Notes under the pieces: generated by a model
Told to the model about the DNA's origin: nothing
Database searches by the model: none
Seen by the model: the letters and a program-made list of their open reading frames with translations, nothing else
Assembly (NCBI RefSeq): GCF_016918075.2
Contig: NZ_JAERPS020000006.1
Coordinates: 1 to 64,000 of the forward strand
Reading direction: 5' to 3'
From: Rheinheimera maricola
Lineage (GTDB): Bacteria > Pseudomonadota > Gammaproteobacteria > Enterobacterales > Alteromonadaceae
DNA length: 64,000 nt
In this document: one piece after another, positions 9,020 through 18,179 of the stretch
How the letters are laid out: each line of letters opens with the position of its first letter
Position numbering within the stretch: the first letter of the stretch is position 1
Program-made: the position numbers and the translations under genes

Positions 9020-9505
9020 ATGTACACCCGTGTGCATACAGCGCGACAAAAATGGGGTGGCTCACTAACCGCCATCGATAACTGGCTGGATGAGAGACAG
9101 CAACTTATCGTGAGTTATTGCAAATTGGCTGCCCTACCGCCATTTGATAACAAGCGCACCACTTTGCCTTCACAGGCCGCGGTACAAGAGTTTTGTCAAC
9201 TAATGGTAGACTATTTGTCGGCAGGACATTTTGAAGTCTATGAACGCATTGTGTCGGAATGTGCAGTTAACGGCACAGACAGCCGCAAACTAGCCGATAG
9301 TCTGTATCCAAAAATTGCGCTATCAACTGACCTGGCTTTGAATTTTAATGATTTATACGCTGATCATCTCAGCACACGTCACAGCGCGGCGTTTGACAGA
9401 GAATTGTCAGAGTTAGGGCAGGCACTGGAAGAACGCTTTGAATACGAAGACGAGTTAATTAACACTTTGTATGAAAAGCACACAGACACTAGCGTATCAG
9501 CCTGA
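9020..9505 (+). CDS. rsd: anti-sigma-70 factor Rsd (AlgQ/Rsd family)
   Basis: Rsd binds the housekeeping sigma factor and favours alternative sigma factors in stationary phase. The N-terminal region KWGGSLTAIDNWLDERQQLI and the following LIVSYCKLAAL match the family (E. coli has RWGG...DRWLQERQELIVQYC). Length 161 is near the usual 155-160. AAGGAG lies 6 bases before the ATG. It is divergent from nudC, as in E. coli. A weak promoter, TTGATC at 8949 and TTAATT at 8972, may drive it. Confidence 0.93.
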   Translation: MYTRVHTARQKWGGSLTAIDNWLDERQQLIVSYCKLAALPPFDNKRTTLPSQAAVQEFCQLMVDYLSAGHFEVYERIVSECAVNGTDSRKLADSLYPKIALSTDLALNFNDLYADHLSTRHSAAFDRELSELGQALEERFEYEDELINTLYEKHTDTSVSA

Positions 9506-9513
9506 TAACCAAT

Positions 9514-9539
9514 AAAAAAGCGGCATCAGCCGCTTTTTT
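9514..9539. terminator. bidirectional terminator between rsd and fkpA
   Basis: An 11-bp stem (AAAAAAGCGGC with GCCGCTTTTTT) closes an ATCA loop. A and T runs on both sides let it work for both convergent genes. Confidence 0.93.
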
Positions 9540-9556
9540 GTTGTTGCTAAGTTAGC

Positions 9557-10294
9557 TTACTCTGCAGTTTCTGCTGCAACGATTTCCAGTAATTCAACTT
9601 CGAATACCAGCACACTGTTAGGCTTAATCACACCCATATCGCGCTCGCCGTACGCCAGTTCTGAAGGAATAGTGAACTTAAACTTAGAGCCAACATTCAT
9701 CAGCTGCACACCTTCAGTCCAACCTGGGATCACACGGTTTAATGGGAACTGGGCCGGTTCGCCACGATCAACAGAGCTGTCAAACTTTGTACCATCTACC
9801 AGCGTACCAACATAATGTACTTTAACGGTGTCGGCAGCCGCAGGTTTAGCACCTTCAGCCGCTTGCAACACTTCGTATTGTAAGCCTGACTCGGTTACCG
9901 TCACGCCTTCTTTTTTGGCGTTTTCTTCAAGATAAGCAGCACCTGCAGCAACCGCTTGTGCTGTTTCAGCTTCAGCAATGGCAGCTTGTTTTTCACGGAA
10001 TTGCTCTTCCAGTGCCGTCATCATTGCTTGCACTTCTTCGTCATTTAATGACGTTTTATCTGCGATTGCATCTTGCACGCCACGCAAAATTAAAGCGCTA
10101 TCCAAAGACAAACCCATTTTAGTGTATTCATCTAAAGTGCTGTCCAGGTAGCGGCCAACAGAAACGCCTAAACTGTATGACTGCTTCGCTGTATCGGTGT
10201 CCAATACAGCAGGTTTCTGTTCAGCTTCTTTCTGGCAGGCGGCTAAAGTAACAACGGCCAGGGCGACCAGAGACATTTTGGTAACTAAGCGCAT
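9557..10294 (-). CDS. fkpA: FKBP-type peptidyl-prolyl isomerase lipoprotein (FkpA-like)
   Basis: An envelope folding helper that isomerises prolyl bonds. The N terminus has a lipobox (LAVVTLAAC, Cys near residue 20), so it is probably a lipoprotein, unlike the soluble E. coli FkpA. Residues 30-125 form the FkpA-type dimerisation domain (YSLGVSVGRYL). The C-terminal FKBP domain has VKVHYVGTLVDGTKFDSS near residue 161 and the late VLVFEVELLEI. ATG at 10294 is supported by TTGGAGAA upstream; a TTG at 10306 would add four residues. It is followed by slyX-like neighbours as in E. coli (fkpA-slyX), with a WD40 gene between. Confidence 0.94.
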   Translation of the reverse strand: MRLVTKMSLVALAVVTLAACQKEAEQKPAVLDTDTAKQSYSLGVSVGRYLDSTLDEYTKMGLSLDSALILRGVQDAIADKTSLNDEEVQAMMTALEEQFREKQAAIAEAETAQAVAAGAAYLEENAKKEGVTVTESGLQYEVLQAAEGAKPAAADTVKVHYVGTLVDGTKFDSSVDRGEPAQFPLNRVIPGWTEGVQLMNVGSKFKFTIPSELAYGERDMGVIKPNSVLVFEVELLEIVAAETAE

Positions 10295-10399
10295 TCGGTT
10301 CTCCAAGTTTTACGCAGCCAGGCTGCAAAAGTATGTTTTAATAGTGTCCAAAGAACTGGCCTATACTAACGGTTTGTGCGGATGAGGTTAACACCTGAC

Positions 10400-11380
10400 A
10401 TGAAATATCCTGTGTTTTTTCTGCTATTGCTGCTCACAGGTTGTGAAAAGCTGACATCTTCCCCGCCAATACATCAGTTTACACATGTAGCTCAAGGTAG
10501 TTATGCGGCAGCTGTGTCGGCAGATGCACGTTATGCCGCTGTGTCATCGATTCAACACGGTGTTGCATTGTGGGACCTGCAAACCAACGCGTTAAAGTAT
10601 CAGTGGAAACATCAAGACAGCAGTGACAATCTGGTGTTTAGTTTGGCTATAAGCCATAACAACAGCCATGTATTCACTGCAGATCAGCAAACTTATGCAC
10701 TTTGGAGCACTGCAACAGGTGAAAATATCGGTTTTTGGCAGGTAGACGCCGCAACAGTGCGTGATGTCGCCGTGTCGGATAACGGTGCACACTTGTTAAT
10801 CGGTAAAAGCAATGGTGGCGTGCAGCATGTTACACTCGCATCTGGCCGCAGGCTGGAGTTTCTAGGCCATACTGAACGGATAAATAGCGTGGCGATGTCA
10901 CCGAATGGGCGCTATGCCCTAACCGGCGGTAATGACTACAAAGCCCATTTATGGGACACCCGAAGCGCGCAAATTGTTTATAGTTTCAGCCACCCCAGCC
11001 GGGTAACCAAAGTAGCACTGGACCCACAAGGCCGTTATGCCTTTACTGCTGACAGCCAGGATTTGGCGCAAATCTGGGATATTCAAACCGGACAGTTAGT
11101 TAGCCAATTACAGTTTATTGCGCGCCAGCAGGTATTCAGCGCAGTGCAATTTAGTGCCGATGGCAAGTACCTTGCAACCGGTGCACCCTCCCGTAAACTG
11201 GCATTATGGGATGTAAAAACCGGGCATGAACTCCAGCAATGGCAGGTTGGGGTAAAGCCCGACAGTCGTCCGCCGAGTGCTGTCGTGCACGCCGTTGGCT
11301 TTTTGAACAATAATAAATTGATTAGCGAAAGCTCCAGTGGCATCGCCGAAGTATGGGAGATTAAACATGACACCAAATGA
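10400..11380 (+). CDS. WD40-repeat lipoprotein
   Basis: A 326-residue protein. MKYPVFFLLLLLTGC is a lipoprotein signal with Cys15 as the acylation site. The remainder is WD40-like: repeats ending in ALWDLQ, ALWSTA, HLWDTR, QIWDIQ and ALWDVK occur about 40 residues apart, giving a probable seven-bladed propeller. ATG at 10400 is chosen because it puts the lysine and hydrophobic core right at the N terminus. It is divergent from fkpA, and its last codons overlap slyX by 14 bases, so the two are probably translated together. The role is unknown; a scaffold in the envelope is likely. Confidence 0.82.
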   Translation: MKYPVFFLLLLLTGCEKLTSSPPIHQFTHVAQGSYAAAVSADARYAAVSSIQHGVALWDLQTNALKYQWKHQDSSDNLVFSLAISHNNSHVFTADQQTYALWSTATGENIGFWQVDAATVRDVAVSDNGAHLLIGKSNGGVQHVTLASGRRLEFLGHTERINSVAMSPNGRYALTGGNDYKAHLWDTRSAQIVYSFSHPSRVTKVALDPQGRYAFTADSQDLAQIWDIQTGQLVSQLQFIARQQVFSAVQFSADGKYLATGAPSRKLALWDVKTGHELQQWQVGVKPDSRPPSAVVHAVGFLNNNKLISESSSGIAEVWEIKHDTK

Positions 11381-11594
11381 GCAGGAATTACAGCTGCACA
11401 TTGTTGAGCTGGAAAGCAAACTGGCGTTTCAGGAAGACACTGTTAACAGCTTGAGTAACGAGCTGCTGGAGCACAATAAAAAAATTGACCGCCTGCAGCA
11501 GCAAGTAATGTTATTGGCAGAAAAACTGCGTAACCTGCCAGATGACCAGGGCATACTTCGGCCGGAAGAAGAGCCGCCACCGCCACATTATTAA
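11367..11594 (+). CDS. slyX: SlyX family protein
   Basis: A 75-residue coiled-coil protein of unknown function. The family features are visible: LESKLAFQEDTVNSLSNEL near the N terminus and the C-terminal PPPPHY. ATG at 11367 has GGGAGA upstream and lies inside the end of the WD40 gene. It stops 2 bases from the convergent yheV. fkpA-slyX adjacency is conserved in enteric bacteria. Confidence 0.92.
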   Translation: MTPNEQELQLHIVELESKLAFQEDTVNSLSNELLEHNKKIDRLQQQVMLLAEKLRNLPDDQGILRPEEEPPPPHY

Positions 11595-11596
11595 TC

Positions 11597-11803
11597 TTAC
11601 TCGGGCTTAAACACCCCTATCACTTGTTCGGCGGCGCGGCTGGCTTTCGTTATCTGCGCCTCGGGCTGCACCATCTGGTGACCGCATTCTACGCATTCCA
11701 CTTTTTCCACATTATTTTCAATAAACAACATCATGGTATCCACTGCTTTGCATTTTGGACAGCTGGCGCCAGCAATAAAACGTTTCTTTTTACGTGTTGT
11801 CAT
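11597..11803 (-). CDS. yheV: YheV family zinc-ribbon protein
   Basis: A 68-residue protein with two Cys pairs, CPKC near residue 15 and CVECGH near residue 37, forming a small zinc ribbon. The basic N terminus TTRKKKRFIAGASCP and the end GVFKPE match YheV (DUF2387). In E. coli yheV lies between slyX and the kef/yheS genes; here the kef genes are missing. Confidence 0.9.
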   Translation of the reverse strand: MTTRKKKRFIAGASCPKCKAVDTMMLFIENNVEKVECVECGHQMVQPEAQITKASRAAEQVIGVFKPE

Positions 11804-11907
11804 GTTGTGCCTCTTCTGGCTAGCGTAGCAATTTTATTCGCCAAGCCTTGGTTTGTTGCGGTTATACGGGTAAATTAGCAGCCCAATTCAGTTACACAGG
11901 AAAAAAC

Positions 11908-13815
11908 ATGATCCAGCTGCAACAGGTGGAACTGCGCCGTGGTATTCAGTGCTTGTTTCAGGGCGCTGATCTTACCGTATTTCCGGGGCAAAAGGTGGGA
12001 ATTGTCGGTGCTAACGGTTGTGGTAAATCCAGCCTGTTTGCGCTGCTACTGAATAAACTGCATGCCGACGCCGGTAATGTCAGCATTCCATCCGGTTGGC
12101 AAATTTCTACTGTAGCACAGGAAACTCCGGCACTGGATTGCAGTGCTATGGATTACGTATTGCAGGGTGACGAACAGTTGTTTCCACTGCTGCTTAAAGT
12201 ACGTACCGGTTGTAGCGAAAGTGATCTGGCGGCAGTCCATCTTCAAATTGAAGCCTTAGATGGTTACCGCGCCGAAGCCAAAGCCGGCATTTTACTGGAT
12301 GGCCTTGGCTTTAGCGGCGAAGCACAGCAGCAGGCGGTAAAATCATTCTCCGGTGGTTGGCGTATGCGCTTAAACCTTGCACGGGCGCTAATGCAGCGCG
12401 CTGAACTGTTGCTGCTGGATGAACCCACTAACCACCTCGATTTAGACGCGGTGCTATGGCTGGAAAAATACCTGGCTAATTATCAGGGTACCTTACTGCT
12501 GATAAGCCACGACCGGGATTTTCTCGATGCGGTAACCGACAATATCGTGCATATCGAACGCCAGACACTCACACTATACAAAGGCAATTACAGCCAGTTC
12601 GAGCGCCAGCGCGCCGAGCAGCTATCGCAACATCAGGCTAATTTTGACAAGCAGCAACGACAGGTAGCGCACCTGCAAAAATTTATTGACCGTTTTAAAG
12701 CACAGGCAACTAAAGCTCGTCAGGCACAAAGCCGGATTAAAGCATTAGAGCGCATGACCATACTGGCACCGGCACATGTCGATTCGCCATTTAGCTTTAG
12801 CTTTCGTGAACCCAAAGCACTGCCTAATCCCTTGCTGAAAATGGACAACGTGCACGCCGGTTATGCTGATAAGGTAATTTTAAGCCAGATTAAATTTCAG
12901 CTGTTACCCGGTAGCCGCATTGGCTTACTTGGCCGCAATGGCGCTGGTAAGTCGACGCTGATTAAATTGCTATCCGGCAGTATGACGCCGCAAAGCGGCG
13001 AAGTTTGGTATGCCAACGGTGTTAGTCTGGGATACTTTGCTCAACATCAGCTGGAAACCCTGCGCCCGCAAGACTCACCGCTGCAGCACCTAGTGCGCTT
13101 GGACCCATTAGTTCCCGAGCAAAAGCTGCGTGACTTTTTAGGTGGTTTTGGCTTTCACGGCGATAAAGCACTGGAAGCCTGTGCCCCGTTTTCTGGCGGC
13201 GAAAAAGCCCGCTTAGTACTGGCGTTAATTGTGTACCAACGCCCCAACCTGTTGCTACTGGATGAACCGACCAACCACCTTGATTTAGATATGCGTGAAG
13301 CTATCGTAATGGCACTGCAAGAGTTTGAAGGCGCTATCGTTATTGTCTCGCACGATCGTCATCTGCTAAGCAGTTGTACTGATGAATTTTATCTTGTAGC
13401 ACACGGCCGGGTGGCCCCGTTTGACGGTGATTTAACGGATTATTATCAATGGCTGCAGCAAGACGCCCGCCAAAGCGCCAGCGCCGCTCAGGCAGACGTG
13501 CCTGCAAGCAGCAACGTGGTGCGTAAAGATCAAAAGCGGCTGGAGGCCGATTTACGTAATTTGCTACGGCCTATCAAACAAAAAATCGATAAGCTGGAGC
13601 AACAACAGGAAAAGCTGACCAAAGAGCTGGCGGCTATCGAAGAAAAAATGGCCGACCCGGACATTTATGATGCCAAACGAAAAGCCGAGCTAACGGAATT
13701 ACTAGCCAAACAAGCCAGCGCCAGCCAAAGCCTTGCCGGTATTGAAGAAGACTGGTTTATGGCACAGGATGAGCTGGAGCAAAAAACCACCCAGTTCTGG
13801 CAAAGTAATGCCTAA
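11908..13815 (+). CDS. yheS: ABC-F family ATPase YheS
   Basis: A ribosome-associated ABC-F protein with two ATPase domains and no membrane part. Walker A motifs are GANGCGKSS (near residue 35) and GRNGAGKST (near residue 346). Signature motifs are SFSGGWRMRL and FSGGEKARL, each followed by Walker B LLLLDEPTNHLDLD. The linker between domains is charged and helical, and a C-terminal coiled coil begins after residue 540. ATG at 11908 is preferred over one 60 bases upstream because MIQLQ is the usual start and AGGA precedes it. It overlaps the next gene by 8 bases. Confidence 0.95.
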   Translation: MIQLQQVELRRGIQCLFQGADLTVFPGQKVGIVGANGCGKSSLFALLLNKLHADAGNVSIPSGWQISTVAQETPALDCSAMDYVLQGDEQLFPLLLKVRTGCSESDLAAVHLQIEALDGYRAEAKAGILLDGLGFSGEAQQQAVKSFSGGWRMRLNLARALMQRAELLLLDEPTNHLDLDAVLWLEKYLANYQGTLLLISHDRDFLDAVTDNIVHIERQTLTLYKGNYSQFERQRAEQLSQHQANFDKQQRQVAHLQKFIDRFKAQATKARQAQSRIKALERMTILAPAHVDSPFSFSFREPKALPNPLLKMDNVHAGYADKVILSQIKFQLLPGSRIGLLGRNGAGKSTLIKLLSGSMTPQSGEVWYANGVSLGYFAQHQLETLRPQDSPLQHLVRLDPLVPEQKLRDFLGGFGFHGDKALEACAPFSGGEKARLVLALIVYQRPNLLLLDEPTNHLDLDMREAIVMALQEFEGAIVIVSHDRHLLSSCTDEFYLVAHGRVAPFDGDLTDYYQWLQQDARQSASAAQADVPASSNVVRKDQKRLEADLRNLLRPIKQKIDKLEQQQEKLTKELAAIEEKMADPDIYDAKRKAELTELLAKQASASQSLAGIEEDWFMAQDELEQKTTQFWQSNA

Positions 13816-14305
13816 CAGGGGCGGCAAGCTGGCTAATCCGATAAGCACCGAACAGCTATGGCAGTTTAGCCTTGCGCTTTACCCCAAAGTAAAACACTTG
13901 TGTCTACAGTGGCAAGACGAGCTGGGCGCTAACGTCAACCTGCTGCTGCTACTGAGTTATCTGGAGCAACAGCAGCTGAGTTTAACCGGCACTCAGCTGC
14001 AGCAGCTCAGCGCTGAGCTGGCTTTATTCAGTACACAGTTTACCCAACCACTGCGTCAGCTACGCAAAAACGTAACCAACAGTGGCATCGCCCCAGAGTT
14101 GCAGCAGCCATTAAAGCAAAGCCTACTGCACGCCGAGTTAGCGCTGGAACGCTTAGAGCAACACTTGCTGTTGCAACATTGTCCAGCGTTAACCGCTCAG
14201 GCAACACCGCTGCTTGAGTCCTATTTTAGTCTGCTGGCTGCTGATTCGGCTAAATATGCCGCCCAGATAGTTGATCTGCGTCAAAGCTACCGTAAACCCG
14301 CCTGA
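13808..14305 (+). CDS. TIGR02444 family protein
   Basis: A 165-residue helical protein with no enzyme motif. The start region LWQFSLALYPKVKHLCLQWQDE and GANVNLLLLLSYLE fit the TIGR02444 family, usually found directly after yheS in gammaproteobacteria. ATG at 13808 lies inside the last codons of yheS, so translation is probably coupled. Function unknown. Confidence 0.8.
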   Translation: MPNRGGKLANPISTEQLWQFSLALYPKVKHLCLQWQDELGANVNLLLLLSYLEQQQLSLTGTQLQQLSAELALFSTQFTQPLRQLRKNVTNSGIAPELQQPLKQSLLHAELALERLEQHLLLQHCPALTAQATPLLESYFSLLAADSAKYAAQIVDLRQSYRKPA

Positions 14306-14393
14306 GTCAACCGCCAATCTTTGATCTGCATCAGCTAAGCCGGTTGTCCCTTTGCCTACACTTGCAGTAACAACACAGCAAGAGGGCAACGTG

Positions 14394-14534
14394 ATGAACC
14401 TGTGGCAAGAATTTATAAATGATCCAGTAATTTTTATCTCGTTTACCGGTTTAGCCATTGTGATTGGCTTATGTATCTTTTACGCCGTGTATTTTATTTA
14501 CAAAGTAGAGCACGAGCAGCCGGAAAACCGCTAA
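14394..14534 (+). CDS. small single-TM protein (DUF3149-like)
   Basis: A 46-residue protein with one transmembrane helix (VIFISFTGLAIVIGLCIFYAV) and a short charged tail (YKVEHEQPENR). Size and layout resemble DUF3149 proteins. The start at 14394 (MNLWQEF) has GAGGGCAACGTG just before it. Its TAA shares bases with the TAG of the convergent methyltransferase gene. Confidence 0.65.
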   Translation: MNLWQEFINDPVIFISFTGLAIVIGLCIFYAVYFIYKVEHEQPENR

Positions 14535-15400
14535 GCGGCACAGTGTGGCAAGGCCGCAGCACGAAACAACAGCTCACCCGGGCAAGGGTCAGGGTTGCTG
14601 TGCAGCTGCGGCTGCGCCAAATGCTGCAAACTAAAGCCGTGGCCAGCTAACCAATCATTCAGCGCGGCGGGCACTACGCCACTGCTAAAACGCTCAGCGC
14701 TAAGCAGCAGAGCAAGATCGGCCAGCCACCGTTGCTGGCTAAAGCGCGGCTTACCCTGCCAGTCTAACTGCATCTGGCTGGCGATAAGCTGCAGCGGTGC
14801 TGTGACGCACTGCCGTAGTTGCTGTAGCAGCTGGCCAATGGCAGCGGAGGGCAAATACATCAATACCCCTTCGGCCAGTACCAACGTAGAGCGCTTTGGC
14901 ACGAACACCCCGCTTTGCTGCAGTAACTGCGGTAAACTGCAACAAGACAAATCGGCCGGCAACAAAGTTAGGTTTACCGGCATAGCCTGCAGACGCTGTA
15001 ATACCGCCTGTTTCAGCGCCATGGTAGACGGGCGGTCGATTTCTATAACCTGCAACTGGCTATACTGCGCACTAAGCTGCGTGCCCAAACCATCATAGCC
15101 TGCACCTATAATCAGCAGTTGCTGTATGCCTTCTTGTTCTATAGCTTGCTGCACCCAGCCAGCAATGTACTGTTTGCGCCACTGATAATGCGCCAGGATG
15201 CCGGGAAGGCTATATTGCAGCAGCTTATTGAGCACAACACGGCCGAGTTGCTTGCCTAGCAAACGCAGCAATAACCTGCCACGCCAACCACTGTGCAACA
15301 ACGCCTGCTGCGCCAACTGCTGGCTAACGCTGGCTGGCTCCATAGCTGCTGCATCTGGCCAACATTGGCCGGCACAAATTAACAAACTGGTATTGCTCAT
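14531..15400 (-). CDS. class I SAM methyltransferase of the leucine carboxyl methyltransferase type
   Basis: A 289-residue protein resembling the LCMT/PPM1 family. The SAM-binding glycine motif LLIIGAGYDGLGTQL is near residue 98, an acidic strand end (VIEIDRPSTM) near residue 122, and LVLAEGVLMYLP near residue 175, a hallmark of this family. GGAGG lies 4 bases before the ATG at 15400. The ATG overlaps the stop of the upstream FAD oxidase (ATGA), so the two are translationally coupled and probably act on one pathway. Substrate unknown; bacterial relatives often methylate carboxylates of secondary metabolites. Confidence 0.83.
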   Translation of the reverse strand: MSNTSLLICAGQCWPDAAAMEPASVSQQLAQQALLHSGWRGRLLLRLLGKQLGRVVLNKLLQYSLPGILAHYQWRKQYIAGWVQQAIEQEGIQQLLIIGAGYDGLGTQLSAQYSQLQVIEIDRPSTMALKQAVLQRLQAMPVNLTLLPADLSCCSLPQLLQQSGVFVPKRSTLVLAEGVLMYLPSAAIGQLLQQLRQCVTAPLQLIASQMQLDWQGKPRFSQQRWLADLALLLSAERFSSGVVPAALNDWLAGHGFSLQHLAQPQLHSNPDPCPGELLFRAAALPHCAA

Positions 15401-16815
15401 ACCGCCTCCTGACTGAACAGGGCGCTGTAATGTCGGTACCAATTACTTTGCAAGCGCTGCGCCGGATCATAACGGCGTTTCGCCTGCAGAAACTCAACAA
15501 AGTTCGGGTAACAGGCCAGCAGTTGTTGTTTTGTGGCAAACGGATGGTAGGTAAGAAAATAACTGCCCTTATAGCGGATAGCGATGTCGATCAGCCGGCG
15601 GAAATGACCGGCAGCCGTGTCGATTGCGGTGGCATGATGATCAATATGCAGATTAAAAATGACACAGGCATAATCTTGCTTAGCCCAAGCCAATGCTGTT
15701 TCGCTATCCTGGCGGATAAAGCGCACCGTGCCATAAATTAAATCGACCTGGTGCTGGCGAAAATCGGCTGCGCAGTCTGCCATAAACTGCTGCAGCGCAG
15801 CCTGCGGCACATAGAGCTCGGTAATCATTTCACTGCCGGCACAGCCACGGCCTAACTGCTTATCCAGTGCCAGATGATAATCATCCAAATAGATACTTAA
15901 CTGATGGCTGTCAGACCAATAGCGCTGGCCGTGTGACGTCAGATAAAACTGTGAGAATTGCTCAAATGCGGCGGCTTTGTCGGTATGCGCCTGATATAAC
16001 AGCTGTTGCCAGTTGGCTTTGCTTAGTCTGAGCTGCTGCGGCGCAATGGGCCTAGCTGCTACCGGCTTGTAACAGGAAAATACGCCATGGCGTAAAAAGC
16101 CGGCGGACTCTGGCGCTGTTTCGAACTGAAAATCGCCATATAAATAGCCCGATTGTACCCGTTGCGGCACGGCTTTAATCATGTCAGCTAAACTACAAAG
16201 TTCAACTTCTCGCACCACCTGTTGTCGTGGCACCAGCTGCAGAGTTGCGGTTACCACTATGCCAAATAAGCCATAGCCGCCAACCACTAGCCGGAATAAC
16301 TCAGCGTTGCTCTGCCGGCTACAATGTAATAGCTCGCCATCAGCATTAACCAACTCAAAGCTGACAACATCCGCTACAAAAGGCGCCATATCCAGACCCC
16401 GACCGTGGATATTTGCCGCTATTGCACCGCCTACACTTAGCCGGTCAGCACCGGTTTGCTTCTGCCTAATACCCCAGGGGTTGGCACAGCCATGTTGCAT
16501 AACATGCAGTTTACGCATTAAGTCCGGCCACTGAATACCAGCCTGCACGCTGACCTGCCCCAGCTCTGCGTCAAAATGCTGCAACTGATTTAACTTGCTC
16601 AGGTCCAGCAGTACACCACCAGTTACAAATTGCTGCCCCCCCATGGCATGACGGCCACCTGCAACAATTACCATACTGCCATCTTTATTGGCTTGCTGCA
16701 CAGCAGTGATTACCTCAGCTACGGTTACCGGCTGGATGCAGCGCTGCATAACAGTTGAATTGAGCTTGGCATGCACATCATTAACCCTGATTACGTGTTC
16801 TGGCTTTTGGCACAT
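15397..16815 (-). CDS. FAD-linked oxidase (VAO/FAD_binding_4, aldonolactone oxidase-like)
   Basis: A 472-residue flavoprotein. The PP-loop IVAGGRHAMGGQ is near residue 49. A later FAD motif, SVGGAIAANIHGRG, has a histidine in the place where many VAO-family enzymes attach FAD covalently; the pattern is similar to lactone oxidases and DprE1-like enzymes. The C terminus has the usual RRYDPAQRLQSNWYR pattern. The start at 16815 has AGGACG 7 bases upstream, while a start at 16851 has none. It leads a two-gene operon with the methyltransferase and is divergent from an XRE regulator. Substrate unknown. Confidence 0.85.
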   Translation of the reverse strand: MCQKPEHVIRVNDVHAKLNSTVMQRCIQPVTVAEVITAVQQANKDGSMVIVAGGRHAMGGQQFVTGGVLLDLSKLNQLQHFDAELGQVSVQAGIQWPDLMRKLHVMQHGCANPWGIRQKQTGADRLSVGGAIAANIHGRGLDMAPFVADVVSFELVNADGELLHCSRQSNAELFRLVVGGYGLFGIVVTATLQLVPRQQVVREVELCSLADMIKAVPQRVQSGYLYGDFQFETAPESAGFLRHGVFSCYKPVAARPIAPQQLRLSKANWQQLLYQAHTDKAAAFEQFSQFYLTSHGQRYWSDSHQLSIYLDDYHLALDKQLGRGCAGSEMITELYVPQAALQQFMADCAADFRQHQVDLIYGTVRFIRQDSETALAWAKQDYACVIFNLHIDHHATAIDTAAGHFRRLIDIAIRYKGSYFLTYHPFATKQQLLACYPNFVEFLQAKRRYDPAQRLQSNWYRHYSALFSQEAV

Positions 16816-16862
16816 AAAAATACGTCCTGCTAGTTGATTGTTAGCCAACACTAGCCGGCAGG

Positions 16863-16907
16863 TATTACGTTATGCTATACAATTAATCAGAGTATTATAT
16901 TACGCTA
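16863..16907. promoter_or_regulatory. 30-bp-spaced direct repeats in the divergent promoter region (operator candidate)
   Basis: TATTACGTTATGCTA at 16863-16877 and TATTATATTACGCTA at 16893-16907 match at 12 of 15 positions and start 30 bases apart, about three helical turns. They lie in the only spacer between the FAD-oxidase operon and the XRE regulator, so they may be the regulator's binding sites. Confidence 0.45.
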
Positions 16908-16934
16908 CCTATAGCGGCAGATAAGGCGACTTTG

Positions 16935-17675
16935 ATGAACCAGACCAGTCAATTGATTACAGCATTAAAGCGCAGCCTTAAAGCCAAAGGCATGAGTTAT
17001 CGTCAGCTCGCCGAGCAACTTCAACTCAGCGAAGCTAGTGTTAAACGCATTTTTGCCCAACAGAATTTTACCCTGAGCCGGCTGGAGCAAATTTGCCGGG
17101 TTTTGGATACCAACCTGTACGAACTGGCGAAAAGCAGCACATTGGCAAAGAACAGTCTGCCAAGGCAATTAAGTATGCCTCAGGAGCAGGCGCTTGCAGA
17201 TGATCCAACGCTGCTGGCGTATTTGTACCTGCTGTTAAACGGTTGGCAATTTGAAGATATTAATAGCCGGTACCAGCTGGACGAGCTTAAAGGCATCCGG
17301 CTGCTGGCCACATTGGACCGCTTGAAATTGATAGAGCTTCAGCCTCACAACAAGGTGAGATTGCTGGTAGCACGCGATATACAATGGCGACTAAATGGCC
17401 CCGTGCGACGGCGCCATGAACAGCAGATCAAAATGATGTTTATTGATAATAGTTTTACTGCCCCCGAACATTGGTTACGATTGGAAACAGCCGAGTTATC
17501 CAGTGCCTCTATCAGTATTCTGCAGCGCCGCTTAAACCAATTAAGCGAGCAGTTTGCCGAACTGGCAGAGTTAGATATGGCAACCGGGCCAGCAGACAAA
17601 AAAGGGGTAGGATTACTGGTAGCGTTAAGGCCCTGGGTATTTGATATGGTACTGGCACCACCCGCTAAGCGCTAA
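16935..17675 (+). CDS. XRE-family helix-turn-helix regulator
   Basis: A 246-residue protein. Residues 1-65 form an XRE/Cro-type domain (MSYRQLAEQLQLSEASVKRIF, then LSRLEQICRVLDTNLYELA). The remaining 180 residues are helical and have no recognised ligand domain. ATG at 16935 is chosen over the overlapping TTG at 16932. It is divergent from the FAD-oxidase/methyltransferase pair and most likely controls it. It ends 5 bases from the convergent fdxA. Confidence 0.85.
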   Translation: MNQTSQLITALKRSLKAKGMSYRQLAEQLQLSEASVKRIFAQQNFTLSRLEQICRVLDTNLYELAKSSTLAKNSLPRQLSMPQEQALADDPTLLAYLYLLLNGWQFEDINSRYQLDELKGIRLLATLDRLKLIELQPHNKVRLLVARDIQWRLNGPVRRRHEQQIKMMFIDNSFTAPEHWLRLETAELSSASISILQRRLNQLSEQFAELAELDMATGPADKKGVGLLVALRPWVFDMVLAPPAKR

Positions 17676-17680
17676 GCGGG

Positions 17681-18007
17681 CTATTCCAATTGCAGATATT
17701 GCAGTTTATCAGGCACGCCATTCCAGCTATCCGCGTCGGCAGGCGCCGCTTTAACGTCAATGATATTTGGCCAAACGTCAGCCAAATCAGCGTTAAGTTG
17801 AATAAAACCATGCTGCTCTGGCGGCACCTTATCTTCCTGCACTATGGCATTGGCAGGGCATTCCGGCTCGCATAATGCACAATCAATACAAATAGTTGGG
17901 CTTATTGCCAGGAAGTTAGGCCCTTCAAAAAATGCATCTACCGGGCATACTGCCACGCAGTCGGTGTATTTACACTTGATGCAATTATCCAGTACCACAA
18001 AAGCCAT
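17681..18007 (-). CDS. fdxA: 7Fe ferredoxin FdxA
   Basis: A 108-residue ferredoxin with [3Fe-4S] and [4Fe-4S] centres. The cysteines are in [14 protein letters not shown] (residues 9-22) and [12 protein letters not shown] (residues 40-51). The C-terminal extension with W and PD is that of the FdxA type (107-110 residues). It carries electrons in the cytosol; partners are not evident, but a large FAD dehydrogenase is divergent from it. Confidence 0.93.
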   Translation of the reverse strand: MAFVVLDNCIKCKYTDCVAVCPVDAFFEGPNFLAISPTICIDCALCEPECPANAIVQEDKVPPEQHGFIQLNADLADVWPNIIDVKAAPADADSWNGVPDKLQYLQLE

Positions 18008-18179
18008 AACACTACTATTTCCTGTTGTCTCAGGCTTTGGATCATACTGCAGCGCCCAGAAAAATCAAACAGCAGAGCAAACTGCTACGGACATTCGCTG
18101 CAGCTTGGCGTAAAATAGCGTTCATCTTGTGAGCGGCGGGCCTATTGCCTGGTCGCAATGACACCGATACGGACCCATT

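Noticed and set aside
14595-15098. Long open frames antisense to the methyltransferase, flotillin, secretin and PspA genes
   Set aside because: They are codon-bias shadows of well-supported genes, with Cys/Ser-rich or Arg-rich composition and no start signals.
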